A stretch of 64,000 bases of DNA from Rhodovulum robiginosum (GTDB lineage: Bacteria > Pseudomonadota > Alphaproteobacteria > Rhodobacterales > Rhodobacteraceae), in the NCBI RefSeq assembly GCF_003944755.1, contig NZ_RWGU01000050.1, positions 186,001-250,000 of the forward strand, read 5' to 3'. Positions 8,972 through 17,007 of the stretch are shown here, in pieces; position 1 is the stretch's first letter, and each line of letters starts with the position of its first letter. The translations under genes and the position numbers were made by a program. The notes beneath the pieces are model-generated. The model saw only the letters and a list, made by a program, of their open reading frames with translations, had not been told where the DNA came from and searched no databases.

Positions 8972-10204
8972 ATGGCCGAGAGTGACAGCCTGAGCATCGG
9001 GCGCTTCGACAAGTCGTTCCTGATCCACATGATCAAGGACTTCTTTCTCGTCTTGCTCGCCGTCACGGTGCTGGAATTCGCCCTCAAGGCCTCGCTCGTC
9101 TATTATAATTTCCGGGTCAATGGCGAGGATGACGCGCGTGTCGTGGCCGAGGACCTGGCCGAGAACGTGCGTGCGATCATGCGCAACGAGGGCGGGCCGG
9201 TGGCGGCGCGCACGATGTACCCGATCCTCAAGCAGAACTGGGACGAACTGGGGTACAAGGTCGAGATCGCCCCGGCCGACGTGACCGTGCGCTCGATCGA
9301 GGCGGGTTTTGGCTTTACCCCCCAGGGGCTGTCGGTCGAGGCCTGGCCCGAGGGGCGGTACAAGGCGGCCGAGGTGCAGGTGGCGGCCGAAAGCTTTTGT
9401 CTGAATTGCCACACCGAGGCGCAGGTGGGCGACGTTCTGGGCACGGTCAACGTGCGCAACTACCTGTCGCGCGATTTCGCGCTCTGGTTCGAGGACGTCA
9501 AGCTGACCGCGGGTCTGGCGGTGGGCAAGATCGTGCTGCATTCGGTGCTGTTGTTCCTGATCCTGCGGGCCCGGATGGAGCCGCTTTTGGGCCTGCGGTC
9601 CACCGTGGGGCGGCTGGCGCGGGCCTATGGCGATCTCAACCACAGGGCCGATGTGCGCACCGCCGACGAGTTCGGGGCGCTGGCCCACGATCTCAACCTC
9701 TTTCTCGACCGGATCAACCGGCTGGTCGGAGAGCTCGACCAGGTGCTCAAGAAGGTGGTCGCGGTAAACGACGACATCGTGTCGGTGCAGGGCGCGCTGC
9801 GCGGGCGGATCGACCGGGTGGTTTCGGGGGCGCGGCGGCTGGAACGCGACGCGATGCTGGGGGCAAAGCGCGAGCCGTTGCTGTCGCAGGCGTGGTTCGA
9901 CGCGATCGAGGGCGCGGTGGCGGATCTCGACGCGCGGCTGGAAAAGGCGGGCGACGACCCGCGCGGGGCGGCGCTGGTCGAGGATCTGCGCGCGGTGATC
10001 GGCAATGCCGAGGCCCAGATCGCGGCCAGCCAGACGCTGTTCGAGGGGCTTGCGGCCTTTGGCGACGACACGGAAGGGCTGAAGGGCGCGATGGCCGAGA
10101 TGACCCGGCTGGAAGAGCGGATGAAGACGATCATGGAGACCGGAGACGTGCTGGTGCAGCGTTTGCGGCCCGATCTGGGCCAGGGCGTCGCGCAGGCGGT
10201 ATGA
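8972..10204 (+). CDS. Membrane haem sensor: Tll0287-like CxxCH domain plus HAMP, no output domain
   Basis: 410 aa. Layout: short cytoplasmic N-terminus, first membrane helix (about 18-45, FFLVLLAVTVLEFALKASL), periplasmic region (about 46-178) ending in a c-type haem motif C143-L-N-C146-H147 with the family's flanking sequence ESF-CLNCH-TEAQVGDVLG, second helix (about 180-201), a HAMP segment (about 202-255), then a long, largely helical, alanine/arginine-rich cytoplasmic tail. The periplasmic part resembles the Tll0287-like (DUF3365) haem domain, which usually precedes chemotaxis or histidine-kinase outputs. No methyl-accepting tip, kinase, cyclase or other catalytic motif is visible here. 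Redox, gas or haem sensing passed on by the coiled-coil tail is an inference. Confidence 0.72.
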   Translation: MAESDSLSIGRFDKSFLIHMIKDFFLVLLAVTVLEFALKASLVYYNFRVNGEDDARVVAEDLAENVRAIMRNEGGPVAARTMYPILKQNWDELGYKVEIAPADVTVRSIEAGFGFTPQGLSVEAWPEGRYKAAEVQVAAESFCLNCHTEAQVGDVLGTVNVRNYLSRDFALWFEDVKLTAGLAVGKIVLHSVLLFLILRARMEPLLGLRSTVGRLARAYGDLNHRADVRTADEFGALAHDLNLFLDRINRLVGELDQVLKKVVAVNDDIVSVQGALRGRIDRVVSGARRLERDAMLGAKREPLLSQAWFDAIEGAVADLDARLEKAGDDPRGAALVEDLRAVIGNAEAQIAASQTLFEGLAAFGDDTEGLKGAMAEMTRLEERMKTIMETGDVLVQRLRPDLGQGVAQAV

Positions 10205-10236
10205 GGCGCGCCGGGGGCCCTGCCCCCGGACCCCCG

Positions 10237-10258
10237 GGGTATTTCGACCAAGAAGAAG
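10237..10258 (+). repeat. Intergenic repeat copy 2, preceded by a GC hairpin
   Basis: Same 22-base unit as at 6079 (TATTTCGACCAAGAAGAAG core). It is preceded by a strong hairpin with arms CCGGGGG (10211-10217) and CCCCCGG (10223-10229). It lies between convergent genes, right after the haem-sensor stop, and may help end transcription although no T-tract follows. Confidence 0.7.
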
Positions 10259-10290
10259 AGGGGGCGGGGCGGCGTCTGGGCCGGGGCGGT

Positions 10291-10632
10291 CTAGCCGTCC
10301 TGGTCGTCGCCGTAGAATGCCTCGATCTGCGCCACGATAACGGCGTTCTCGGCCAGGGCGCGGGCCATCAGCGCGGACTCTTCGGTACCGATCTCGTGCC
10401 CGGCGGCACGGCGTTCGTCGGCGGTGCCGTGGCCGGTGACGTCGAGCGGCGCCAGCCCGGCCTGTTTCAGCACCGCCACGGTTTCGCGCACGGCCTCGGC
10501 CTCGTCGACGCCGGAGGCATAGCAGACCAGCCCCGCACCGGTGGCGCCCTCGGGCAGACCGTCATCGGGTTTGCGGCCGACCTGCACGACCAGGGTGTAG
10601 ACGTGGTGGGGCTTTTTAGGCTTGTCAGTCAC
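10291..10632 (-). CDS. Conserved small protein translationally coupled to dapD
   Basis: 113 aa, acidic, cytosolic by lack of signal or membrane segments. I do not recognise its family. Visible features are [17 protein letters not shown] at the start, [21 protein letters not shown] in the middle and a helical C-terminus ending in a DGDD-like acidic tail. The start is GTG at 10632, chosen because it overlaps the dapD stop by 8 bases (GTGACTGA), a sign of translational coupling. It is last in a two-gene minus-strand unit with dapD. A role linked to lysine/diaminopimelate synthesis is only suggested by position. Confidence 0.75.
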   Translation of the reverse strand: MTDKPKKPHHVYTLVVQVGRKPDDGLPEGATGAGLVCYASGVDEAEAVRETVAVLKQAGLAPLDVTGHGTADERRAAGHEIGTEESALMARALAENAVIVAQIEAFYGDDQDG

Positions 10633-11452
10633 GCAAAAGCTCGTTGATGCCGGTTTTCGACCGGGTCTGTTCGTCCACCCGCTTCACGATCACCGCGCAG
10701 TAGAGGTTGACGCCGCCCTTCGACGGCATCGAGCCGGATACCACGACCGAATAGGGTGGCACCTCGCCATACATCACCTCGCCGGTCTCGCGGTCGACGA
10801 TCTTGGTGGACTGGCCGATATAGACGCCCATGCCCAGCACCGAGCCCTCGCGCACGATGCAGCCCTCGACCACCTCGGAGCGCGCGCCGATGAAGCAGTT
10901 GTCCTCGATGATGGTGGGGCCGGCCTGCATCGGCTCCAGCACGCCGCCGATGCCCACGCCGCCCGACAGGTGCACGCCCTTGCCGATCTGCGCGCAGGAG
11001 CCGACGGTCGCCCAGGTGTCGACCATCGTGCCCTCGTCCACGTAGGCACCGAGGTTCACGAAAGAGGGCATCAAGACCACGCCGGGCGCGATGAAGGCCG
11101 ATCTGCGCACGATGCAGTTGGGCACGGCGCGGAAGCCCGCCGCCTTCCACTCGTTGTCGCCCCAGCCCTTGAACTTGCTGTCGACCTTGTCCCACCAGTG
11201 GCCGCCCTGGGGGCCGCCGTCCTGCTGTTCCATGTCCTTCAGCCGGAACCCCAGCAGGACCGCCTTCTTGGCCCACTGGTTGACGTGCCAGTCGCCACCC
11301 TCCTGCCGTTCGGCGACGCGCAGGTCGCCCCGGTCGAGCGCGTTGAGCGTGTCCTCGATGGCCTCGCGGGTCTCGCCGCCGGTCGAGGGCGTGATCGTTT
11401 CGCGCGCCTCCCAGGCGGCTTCGATGGCGGCTTCGAGCTGGGCGTTGGACAT
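10625..11452 (-). CDS. dapD: Tetrahydrodipicolinate N-succinyltransferase
   Basis: 275 aa cytosolic enzyme of the succinylase branch of lysine/meso-diaminopimelate synthesis, transferring succinyl from succinyl-CoA to tetrahydrodipicolinate. The N-terminal helical part ([18 protein letters not shown]) is followed by the left-handed beta-helix of hexapeptide repeats (about 100-240). These include [33 protein letters not shown] and [13 protein letters not shown]. Length matches the family. The start is the ATG at 11452, preceded by GGGAGACCCCC; the longer open frame upstream overlaps the divergent LOG gene. The stop overlaps the next gene. Confidence 0.96.
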   Translation of the reverse strand: MSNAQLEAAIEAAWEARETITPSTGGETREAIEDTLNALDRGDLRVAERQEGGDWHVNQWAKKAVLLGFRLKDMEQQDGGPQGGHWWDKVDSKFKGWGDNEWKAAGFRAVPNCIVRRSAFIAPGVVLMPSFVNLGAYVDEGTMVDTWATVGSCAQIGKGVHLSGGVGIGGVLEPMQAGPTIIEDNCFIGARSEVVEGCIVREGSVLGMGVYIGQSTKIVDRETGEVMYGEVPPYSVVVSGSMPSKGGVNLYCAVIVKRVDEQTRSKTGINELLRD

Positions 11453-11543
11453 GGGGGTCTCCCTGAAAACGTGGCTGGCGTCGCTGGGCGTCAGGCTATA
11501 GTGGCAGAAGAACCCGCGCGCAATCGCAGGCGAGGCAGAAGCG

Positions 11544-12362
11544 ATGAAAGAAGACAGAAAACACCCTCTGCGCGATGCCCACCAGGACATCGAAACCGCG
11601 CGCGAGATCCCCGATACGCCGCAGACGCGCTCGGCCTCCTACCGGCTGGCCTATGCCGACCCGGAATTCCTGTGCCGCGACGAGCTGCGCCCGGTGCGGC
11701 TGCAGCTGGAGCTTCTGAAACCCGAACTGGTGATGAGCGAATACGGCGTGGAGTCGACCATCGTGCTGTTCGGCGGCGCGCGCATCCCCGAGCCCGCGAA
11801 AAAGCACGAGGCCGGGACCGCGGCGCTGGCCGAACTGACCCGGTACTACGACGAGGCGCGCCGCTTTGCCCGGCTCATGACCGAGAAGAGCCAGGGCCAT
11901 GAGGGCAGACGGTTCGTCATCGTCACCGGCGGCGGGCCGGGCGTGATGGAGGCCGGCAACCGCGGCGCGGCCGATGCCGGCGGCGTGTCGATCGGGCTGA
12001 ACATCGTGCTGCCGCACGAGCAGGCCCCGAACGAATACGTCACGCCCGAGCTTTGCTTCAACTTTCATTATTTCGGCATCCGCAAGATGCATTTCCTGCT
12101 GCGCGCCGCGGCCATCGCCATCTTTCCCGGCGGCTTCGGCACACTCGACGAGATGTTCGAGGCGCTGACGCTGATCCAGACCAGGCGGATGGAACCGGTG
12201 CCCTTCCTTCTGTTCGGCCGGGAGTTCTGGGAGAAGGTGATCAACCTCGAGGCGCTGGCCGAGGTCGGCACCATCGCGCGCGAGGATCTCGACCTCTTCA
12301 GCTACGTGGAGACTGCCGAAGAGGCGGTGCGGACCATCGAGGAATGGGTGCCGCGGCGGTAG
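11544..12362 (+). CDS. LOG-family Rossmann-fold protein (TIGR00730 type)
   Basis: 272 aa. LOG-family proteins include cytokinin riboside 5'-monophosphate phosphoribohydrolases and bacterial nucleotide 5'-monophosphate nucleosidases. The two signature blocks are present: [14 protein letters not shown] (about 131-144) and [10 protein letters not shown] (about 192-201), which hold the catalytic Arg/Glu pair. The N-terminal 65 residues are an extension typical of the longer proteobacterial form, ending before [14 protein letters not shown]. Divergent from dapD across 91 bases, with a TATAGT-like -10 at 11497-11502. Nucleosidase activity is likely; the physiological role is uncertain. Confidence 0.87.
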   Translation: MKEDRKHPLRDAHQDIETAREIPDTPQTRSASYRLAYADPEFLCRDELRPVRLQLELLKPELVMSEYGVESTIVLFGGARIPEPAKKHEAGTAALAELTRYYDEARRFARLMTEKSQGHEGRRFVIVTGGGPGVMEAGNRGAADAGGVSIGLNIVLPHEQAPNEYVTPELCFNFHYFGIRKMHFLLRAAAIAIFPGGFGTLDEMFEALTLIQTRRMEPVPFLLFGREFWEKVINLEALAEVGTIAREDLDLFSYVETAEEAVRTIEEWVPRR

Positions 12363-12450
12363 GCGGTGAAGGGGCCGCCCTTGCTGCGCTGGTGCTTTGG
12401 GGCCGGGCCTGCCGGCCGCGTGCATCGGCGCAGCCCCAAGGCCGCGCGCC

Positions 12451-13002
12451 TCAGGGGTGTATGTCCCGTGGGCAGCGCGACATGAAATAGATCGCCAGCC
12501 AGTCGAACCCCGATGCGATGCCGCGTTCGGCGAGCCAGCGGTCCTGCAGCTTGTAGGCCTCCCACTCGGGCGCCTGCAGGCACTCCCAATCGCGGTTGAG
12601 CAGCTGCACGTGGTGCACCAGTTCGTGCAGCAGGACAGAGACGTCGCGCGGCGCGTCCGCGTGCCATGGCCGCACGATCAGCACCCGACGTCGGGGCCAG
12701 TCGTAGACCGCGCGCAGTTGGTCGTCGACCAGTACCCGGGCGTCTTCGTAATCGACCCACTCGCCTTTGCTGCAAAAGTCGATCTCGGGCGGTCGGGCCA
12801 GGCTCTCGGCCACGTCATAGCCGGTGGCCCGGCCGATCCAGACCAGCAACTCCTGGACCAGCGCGCCGGGCACCTCGGGCTCGGCCGCGGGCGCGGGGCA
12901 GTCGGCCGGCGGCACCTCGGCGCCCAGCACATGGGCCGCGGCCGGCGAAAGCGCCAGCGCGGCCAGCAGCGCGAGAGGTGTCAGGGCTGAGAGGTGGGGC
13001 AC
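12451..13002 (-). CDS. Secreted protein with HELVHH metalloprotease-like motif
   Basis: 183 aa with a clear signal peptide (PHLSALTPLALLAALALSPAAAHVLG, cleavage after AAA or AHV; shown here in part as LALLAALALSPAAA). The mature part contains VSVLLHELVHHVQLLN, an HExxH-type zinc motif, so a periplasmic zinc peptidase-like fold is plausible. A second block CLQAPEWEAYKLQDRWL carries a glutamate that could be the third ligand. Similar uncharacterised secreted proteins occur in Rhodobacteraceae, possibly DUF6647. It is convergent with the LOG gene and divergent from the DMT exporter. Proteolytic activity is not shown by sequence alone. Confidence 0.75.
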   Translation of the reverse strand: MPHLSALTPLALLAALALSPAAAHVLGAEVPPADCPAPAAEPEVPGALVQELLVWIGRATGYDVAESLARPPEIDFCSKGEWVDYEDARVLVDDQLRAVYDWPRRRVLIVRPWHADAPRDVSVLLHELVHHVQLLNRDWECLQAPEWEAYKLQDRWLAERGIASGFDWLAIYFMSRCPRDIHP

Positions 13003-13075
13003 ATGCGCTCCGTTCGTCGGGCGGGGCGCGCGGCGCCCCTTGCCGAGGGTTGCGCGATGCTATCAAGTCGGCGCC

Positions 13076-13987
13076 ATGGCGGACAAGGGTGACACTCCGG
13101 ATGCGCATCGACCTGTCGCCGGTATCCTGTGGATGCTGGCTACGGGGCTCAATTTCGTCGGCGTTACCGCGGTGGTCAAACATGTGGGCGGCGACATGCC
13201 CGCGGCCGAGGCGGCGTTTTTGCGTTACTTCCTGGGGCTGATATTTCTGATCCCGATGCTCGGGCCGCTGTTTCGTTCGGCGATGACCCGGTCGGACCTG
13301 AAGCTATACGCCTGGCGCGGCGCGGCGCACACGGCCGGCGTGATCTGCTGGTTCTACGCGATGACGAAGATCCCGATCGCCGAGGTCACGGCGATGAACT
13401 ATCTCAACCCGGTCTATGTCACGATCGGCGCGGCGCTGATCTTTGGTGAGCAGCTGGCGACGCGGCGCATCGCGGCCATCGCGGTGGCGTTCGTCGGGGT
13501 TCTGATCATCCTGCGTCCGGGGTTTCGCGAGGTGTCGCCGGGCCATGTGGCGATGCTGTTCACCGCGCTCTTTTTCGCCGCCTCCTACCTTTTGGCCAGC
13601 CGCCTCAGCGGCAAGGGCGCGGCGGCGGTGGTGGCGATGCTGTCGATCACAGTCACGATCGGGCTGGCCCCTTTCGCCGCGGCGGTCTGGGTCACGCCGA
13701 CGCTGAGCCAGCTGTTCTGGCTGTTATTGGTCGCGGCCTTCGCCACGGCGGGGCATTTTTCCATGACCATGGCGTTTCGCGCCGCGCCGCTGGCAGTGAC
13801 CCAGCCGGTGTCCTTCCTGCAACTGGTCTGGGCCACGGCGCTGGGGTGGTTTGCCTTCGGCGAAGCGGTGGACGGCTGGGTGGTGCTGGGCGGTGCGTTG
13901 ATCGTCGGGGCGGTCAGCTTCATCACCTGGCGCGAGGCCGTGCTGAAGCGGCAGGCGACCCCGCCGACCGACGCCGCCAAGCTGTGA
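13076..13987 (+). CDS. DMT-superfamily (EamA) exporter
   Basis: 303 aa inner-membrane protein with about ten hydrophobic segments arranged as two EamA repeats. The first runs from IAGILWMLATGLNFVG-type sequence to about residue 145, and the second starts at about GHVAMLFTALFFAASYLLA. The ATG at 13076 is chosen because the open frame upstream of it runs antisense through the metalloprotease-like gene and lacks hydrophobic pattern. The family exports metabolites such as amino acids or nucleosides; the substrate is unknown. It is divergent from the HELVHH gene and 46 bases upstream of the hemerythrin gene. Confidence 0.88.
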   Translation: MADKGDTPDAHRPVAGILWMLATGLNFVGVTAVVKHVGGDMPAAEAAFLRYFLGLIFLIPMLGPLFRSAMTRSDLKLYAWRGAAHTAGVICWFYAMTKIPIAEVTAMNYLNPVYVTIGAALIFGEQLATRRIAAIAVAFVGVLIILRPGFREVSPGHVAMLFTALFFAASYLLASRLSGKGAAAVVAMLSITVTIGLAPFAAAVWVTPTLSQLFWLLLVAAFATAGHFSMTMAFRAAPLAVTQPVSFLQLVWATALGWFAFGEAVDGWVVLGGALIVGAVSFITWREAVLKRQATPPTDAAKL

Positions 13988-14033
13988 TCAGGGCCTGCTT
14001 GCCCGGCCACGGCGGGCCGCTATGTGCAGCAGC

Positions 14034-14612
14034 ATGAAAGACACGATGACCCTCGACCGACGCTCCGGCCTGCCCGACGCCCTGAAGGTGCTGCTTGACG
14101 AGCATCCCCGCGATTTGTGGGAGAGTGACGCCAATTTCGACGGGCTGACCCGGTTCTGGCTGAGCCGGCACATGCTGTTTCGCGACCTGCTGGCGCGGAT
14201 GACCGAGGATGCCGCGGCGCTGGCCGACCAACGCACCGAAGCGGCGCCGCGCAATCTGGGCTTTGTCGGGCGGCTGGGGCAGGCGCTGGTGACCGAGCTG
14301 CACGGCCATCACAGGATCGAGGATCTGCATTATTTCCCGCGCCTCGCGGGGCTTGAGCCGCGGCTGGAGCGGGGCTTTGACATCCTCGATGCCGACCATC
14401 AGGCGCTCGACGGGCAGCTGCATGAACTGGCGACGGCGACCAACCGGGTGCTCAGGGCCGAGCCCATCGCGCTGGCGGGCAAGGCCGCGGCGCTGCACGA
14501 CAACCTGACCGGATTCGCGGGCTTTCTAGACCGGCACCTGATCGACGAAGAAGACCTCGTCGTGCCGGTGATCCTGACGCATGGGGCGGCGCTGGAGGGC
14601 GGGCCGGTTTGA
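14034..14612 (+). CDS. Hemerythrin-like (HHE) domain protein
   Basis: 192 aa, cytosolic, predicted four-helix bundle binding a di-iron centre. Candidate ligands sit in RHMLFRDLL, LHGHHRIEDLHYFPRL, LDADHQALDGQLHEL and LDRHLIDEEDLVVPVIL, matching the H...HxxxE...H...HxxxD pattern of the family. The start at 14034 (MKDTMTL) is chosen; ATG 14022 adds four residues and cannot be excluded. Family members bind O2 or NO or protect against nitrosative stress. Its stop codon lies inside an FNR-type box at 14609, which serves the next gene. Confidence 0.85.
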   Translation: MKDTMTLDRRSGLPDALKVLLDEHPRDLWESDANFDGLTRFWLSRHMLFRDLLARMTEDAAALADQRTEAAPRNLGFVGRLGQALVTELHGHHRIEDLHYFPRLAGLEPRLERGFDILDADHQALDGQLHELATATNRVLRAEPIALAGKAAALHDNLTGFAGFLDRHLIDEEDLVVPVILTHGAALEGGPV

Positions 14613-14650
14613 TCGGGGTCAAGGTGGCCCGCCGTCGAGCGGTCTAGGCT
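14609..14650 (+). promoter_or_regulatory. FNR-type promoter upstream of the DUF465 gene
   Basis: TTGATCGGGGTCAA (14609-14622) matches the FNR/Dnr half-site pair TTGAT-N4-ATCAA with one change. TAGGCT lies at 14645-14650, exactly 22 bases after the box, which places the box near -41.5 relative to a start around 14657. The same box and spacing recur at 45071. Confidence 0.65.
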
Positions 14651-14681
14651 CGTCCGGCAATTCCGGGAGAAGGACACCGCA

Positions 14682-14930
14682 ATGACGAACACGCCGCACG
14701 AACTGGCCGAGGATTTCCCCGACAAGGCAGAGGCGATCCACGATCTCAAGGCGCGCGACGCGCATTTCGCCAAGCTTGTCGAAGACTATCACGAGATCAA
14801 TGGCCAGGTGCACCGGGCCGAGACCGATATCGAGCCCACCGACGATTTGCACCTCACCGAGATGCGCAAGCAGCGCATGGTGTTAAAGGACGAGATCGCC
14901 CGGATGCTGGCCGCCGCTGCGGTGAACTGA
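14682..14930 (+). CDS. DUF465 (YdcH-family) small protein
   Basis: 82 aa helical, charged protein. The DUF465 pattern is clear: HDLKARDAHFAKLVEDYHEIN, then a second helix EMRKQRMVLKDEIARML; the two helices likely form a coiled-coil hairpin. Function is unknown across the family. Ribosome site GGGAGAAGG lies 12 bases upstream. An FNR-type box at 14609 with correct -10 spacing suggests induction at low oxygen or by NO. The neighbouring hemerythrin would fit that theme, but the box lies after it. Confidence 0.88.
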   Translation: MTNTPHELAEDFPDKAEAIHDLKARDAHFAKLVEDYHEINGQVHRAETDIEPTDDLHLTEMRKQRMVLKDEIARMLAAAAVN

Positions 14931-14935
14931 GCGCC

Positions 14936-15421
14936 TCAGCCCGCCCGGGTGCTGCCGGCCGCGTCGTCGGTGTCCTCGGGCGGGCCCTCGACCATTTCCT
15001 GAAAGCGGTCGAAGAACTGATCGGCCAGCCGTCGGGCCGTGCCATGGATCAGCCGCGAGCCGAGCTGCGCCAGCTTGCCGCCCACCTCGGCATGGACGTC
15101 GTAGCTCAGCTCGGTGCCCTCCTCGACATCCGCCAGCCGCACGTCGGCCCGCCCCTTGGCAAAGCCCGCGACGCCCCCCTTGCCCTCGCCGGCGATCCGG
15201 TAGCTTTCGGTTTCGACGATGTCGGAGATCGTGACCCCGCCTTTGAACGTGGCCCTGACCGGGCCGACCTTCTGCTTGACCACCGCCGTGAACCCGTCCT
15301 CCAGGCTGCCCTCCAGTTCCTGGCAGCCGGGGATCGCCTCGCGCAGCGTGTCCGGGTCGGTGAGGTGGGACCAGACCGTCGCCCGGTCCGCCGCGATCAC
15401 GCGGGTTCCGTTCAGTTCCAT
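14936..15421 (-). CDS. CoxG/SRPBCC-family protein (CO dehydrogenase subunit G type)
   Basis: 161 aa. It begins MELNGTRVIAADRATVWSHL, typical of the CoxG branch of the SRPBCC/START fold; further markers are IPGCQELEGS, GPVRATFKGGVTISD and LGSRLIHGTARRLADQFF. In carboxydotrophs CoxG helps attach the Cox enzyme to the membrane, but many alphaproteobacteria carry solitary members of unknown role. No coxMSL genes lie in this window. The C-terminal tail (after about 147) is acidic and disordered. Start ATG at 15421; an extension to 15523 has no family match. Confidence 0.85.
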   Translation of the reverse strand: MELNGTRVIAADRATVWSHLTDPDTLREAIPGCQELEGSLEDGFTAVVKQKVGPVRATFKGGVTISDIVETESYRIAGEGKGGVAGFAKGRADVRLADVEEGTELSYDVHAEVGGKLAQLGSRLIHGTARRLADQFFDRFQEMVEGPPEDTDDAAGSTRAG

Positions 15422-15479
15422 TGCTGCGTTCCCTCCCTTTTCGGTGAAGGGTAGGGCGCAAGTCGGCTTTGCGTCAAAA

Positions 15480-16883
15480 CTATTCCGCGATCTCGTAGGG
15501 CAGCACGCCGCGCCGGTCGGCATCGACGCTGAGCCGCCGTTCCAGCGGCGGCACCGACCGCTGGTGGCACTCGCGCCGTTCGCAGATGCGGCAGGAAATG
15601 CCGATCGGTTCGAAGGCGGCCGATTTGGTCAGGTCGAGGTCGTCGGCATAGACCAGGTTCGCGGCATGGCTTATCTCGCAGCCCAGCGCGATGGCGAAGC
15701 GGCGCACCGGCGCGCCCCATGCGCCGCCGGGCTTGGACACGTCACGGGCGATGTTGAGGTAGCGTACACCGTCAGGCGTCTCGGCCAGCTGCCGCAGGAA
15801 GCGGCCGGGCGTCTCGAACGCGCGGTGCACGTTCCAAAGCGGGCAGGCGCCGCCGAAACGCGCGAATTGCAGCCGCGTGGCCGAGTGGCGCTTGGTGATC
15901 GTGCCGGCCTGATCGACCCGGACGAAAAAGAACGGCACGCCCTTGGCGCCGGGGCGTTGCAGGGTCGACAGCCGGTGGGCGACCTGTTCGACCGAGGCGC
16001 CGAACCGGTCCGACAGCAATTCCAGGTCGTGACGGGTCTCGCGGGCGGCGTCCAGAATGGCGCCGTAGGGCAGCAGGGCGGCCCCCGCGAAATAGTTGGC
16101 CAGCCCGATCCGGGCGATGGCGCGCGCCTCGTCGGACTGGAACCGGGCAAGGTCGAGCGTGGCCTGCAAAAGCTTGTCGCGGGTCAGCAGCGCCACCTGG
16201 TGGAGCATCTGAAAGCGCTGGGTGGCCGGCGCGCTGCGGGCGTTGAGCGTCAGCAGGCGCGCCCTGGCATCATAGGCCCTGAGCCCCGGCCCGTCGCGGT
16301 ATTCCACGCCGACGCCGACCTCGGCCAGGGCTGCGCGGGCGCGCTCTACCGGGTCGGCGCGCACCCCGCCGGGGCAGGCGAAGCGTTCGGCGGCGCGGTC
16401 GACCGCGTCGATGTAGTTGTCGCAATAGTGGAAGAAGTCGCGCACCTCCTCCCACGGCGAGGGGCTGAGCGCGGCATCCTCGCGCCCCAGCGCCTCGTCG
16501 AGCGAGGCGAGGCGTTCGTGGCTTTGCCGGTAGGCGCGGTGAAGATCGAGAAAGGCGCGCGCGAGTGCCGGCGCGTTCGATGCGGCGAGCCGCAGATCGG
16601 CCAGCGGCGGGGCGGAGTCGGCGAAGACCGGATCGGCCAGCGCCTCGCGCATATCCGAGACCAGCCGTTCGGCATCGCCGGTGGACAGTTCGGTGACATC
16701 GAAGCCGAATTCCTGCGCCAGCGCCAGCACCACGCCGGTCGAGACCGGGCGGTGGTTGTTTTCCATCTGGTTGAGGTAGGGCAGCGAGACGCCCAGCCGC
16801 GCGGCGAAATCCTTTTGCGTGAGCCCCAGCCGCGTGCGGGTCTCGCGCAGCTTGACGCCGGCATAGAGTTTCTGGGTCGCCAT
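15480..16883 (-). CDS. pccR: Short-chain fatty acyl-CoA regulator, PccR type (ScfR family)
   Basis: 467 aa transcription factor. N-terminal XRE helix-turn-helix (about 10-65, LRETRTRLGLTQKDFAARLG and PYLNQMENNHRPV), a middle domain related to the IrrE/ImmA-peptidase region (about 150-290), and the ScfR C-terminal domain with a cysteine cluster SCRICERRECH. In Rhodobacter sphaeroides PccR binds TTTGCAAA-type sites and controls propionyl-CoA carboxylase. Here such half-sites lie 10 bases upstream of its own start and upstream of pccB, about 1.5 kb away. The start is ATG 16883; the frame is open to 16940 but that would swallow the operator. Direct sensing of an acyl-CoA is family knowledge. Confidence 0.88.
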   Translation of the reverse strand: MATQKLYAGVKLRETRTRLGLTQKDFAARLGVSLPYLNQMENNHRPVSTGVVLALAQEFGFDVTELSTGDAERLVSDMREALADPVFADSAPPLADLRLAASNAPALARAFLDLHRAYRQSHERLASLDEALGREDAALSPSPWEEVRDFFHYCDNYIDAVDRAAERFACPGGVRADPVERARAALAEVGVGVEYRDGPGLRAYDARARLLTLNARSAPATQRFQMLHQVALLTRDKLLQATLDLARFQSDEARAIARIGLANYFAGAALLPYGAILDAARETRHDLELLSDRFGASVEQVAHRLSTLQRPGAKGVPFFFVRVDQAGTITKRHSATRLQFARFGGACPLWNVHRAFETPGRFLRQLAETPDGVRYLNIARDVSKPGGAWGAPVRRFAIALGCEISHAANLVYADDLDLTKSAAFEPIGISCRICERRECHQRSVPPLERRLSVDADRRGVLPYEIAE

Positions 16884-16892
16884 GTCGGGGCC

Positions 16893-16930
16893 TTTGCAGA
16901 TTTGCTTTGTGAGGGGATAGCCTTTGCAAA
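16893..16930 (-). promoter_or_regulatory. Putative PccR operator upstream of pccR
   Basis: Two adjacent half-sites TTTGCAGA and TTTGCTTT (16893-16908, read on the plus strand) are followed by a perfect TTTGCAAA palindrome at 16923-16930. The pair overlaps the ribosome-site region of pccR, whose ATG is at 16883, so binding would fit negative autoregulation. The same pair pattern occurs upstream of pccB. Confidence 0.65.
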
Positions 16931-16977
16931 CCTCGCGCACAAGCCGGGGCGCAACGCCCGTGGCACCGGCGCGCCGT

Positions 16978-16999
16978 GGGTATTTTGGCCAAGAAGAAG
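16978..16999 (+). repeat. Intergenic repeat copy 3
   Basis: The unit GGG-TATTTTGGCCAAGAAGAAG lies between the stop of the Bcr/CflA gene (17008) and the pccR promoter. It matches copies at 6079 and 10237 at nearly every base. Confidence 0.7.
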
Positions 17000-17007
17000 C
17001 CCCTGGG

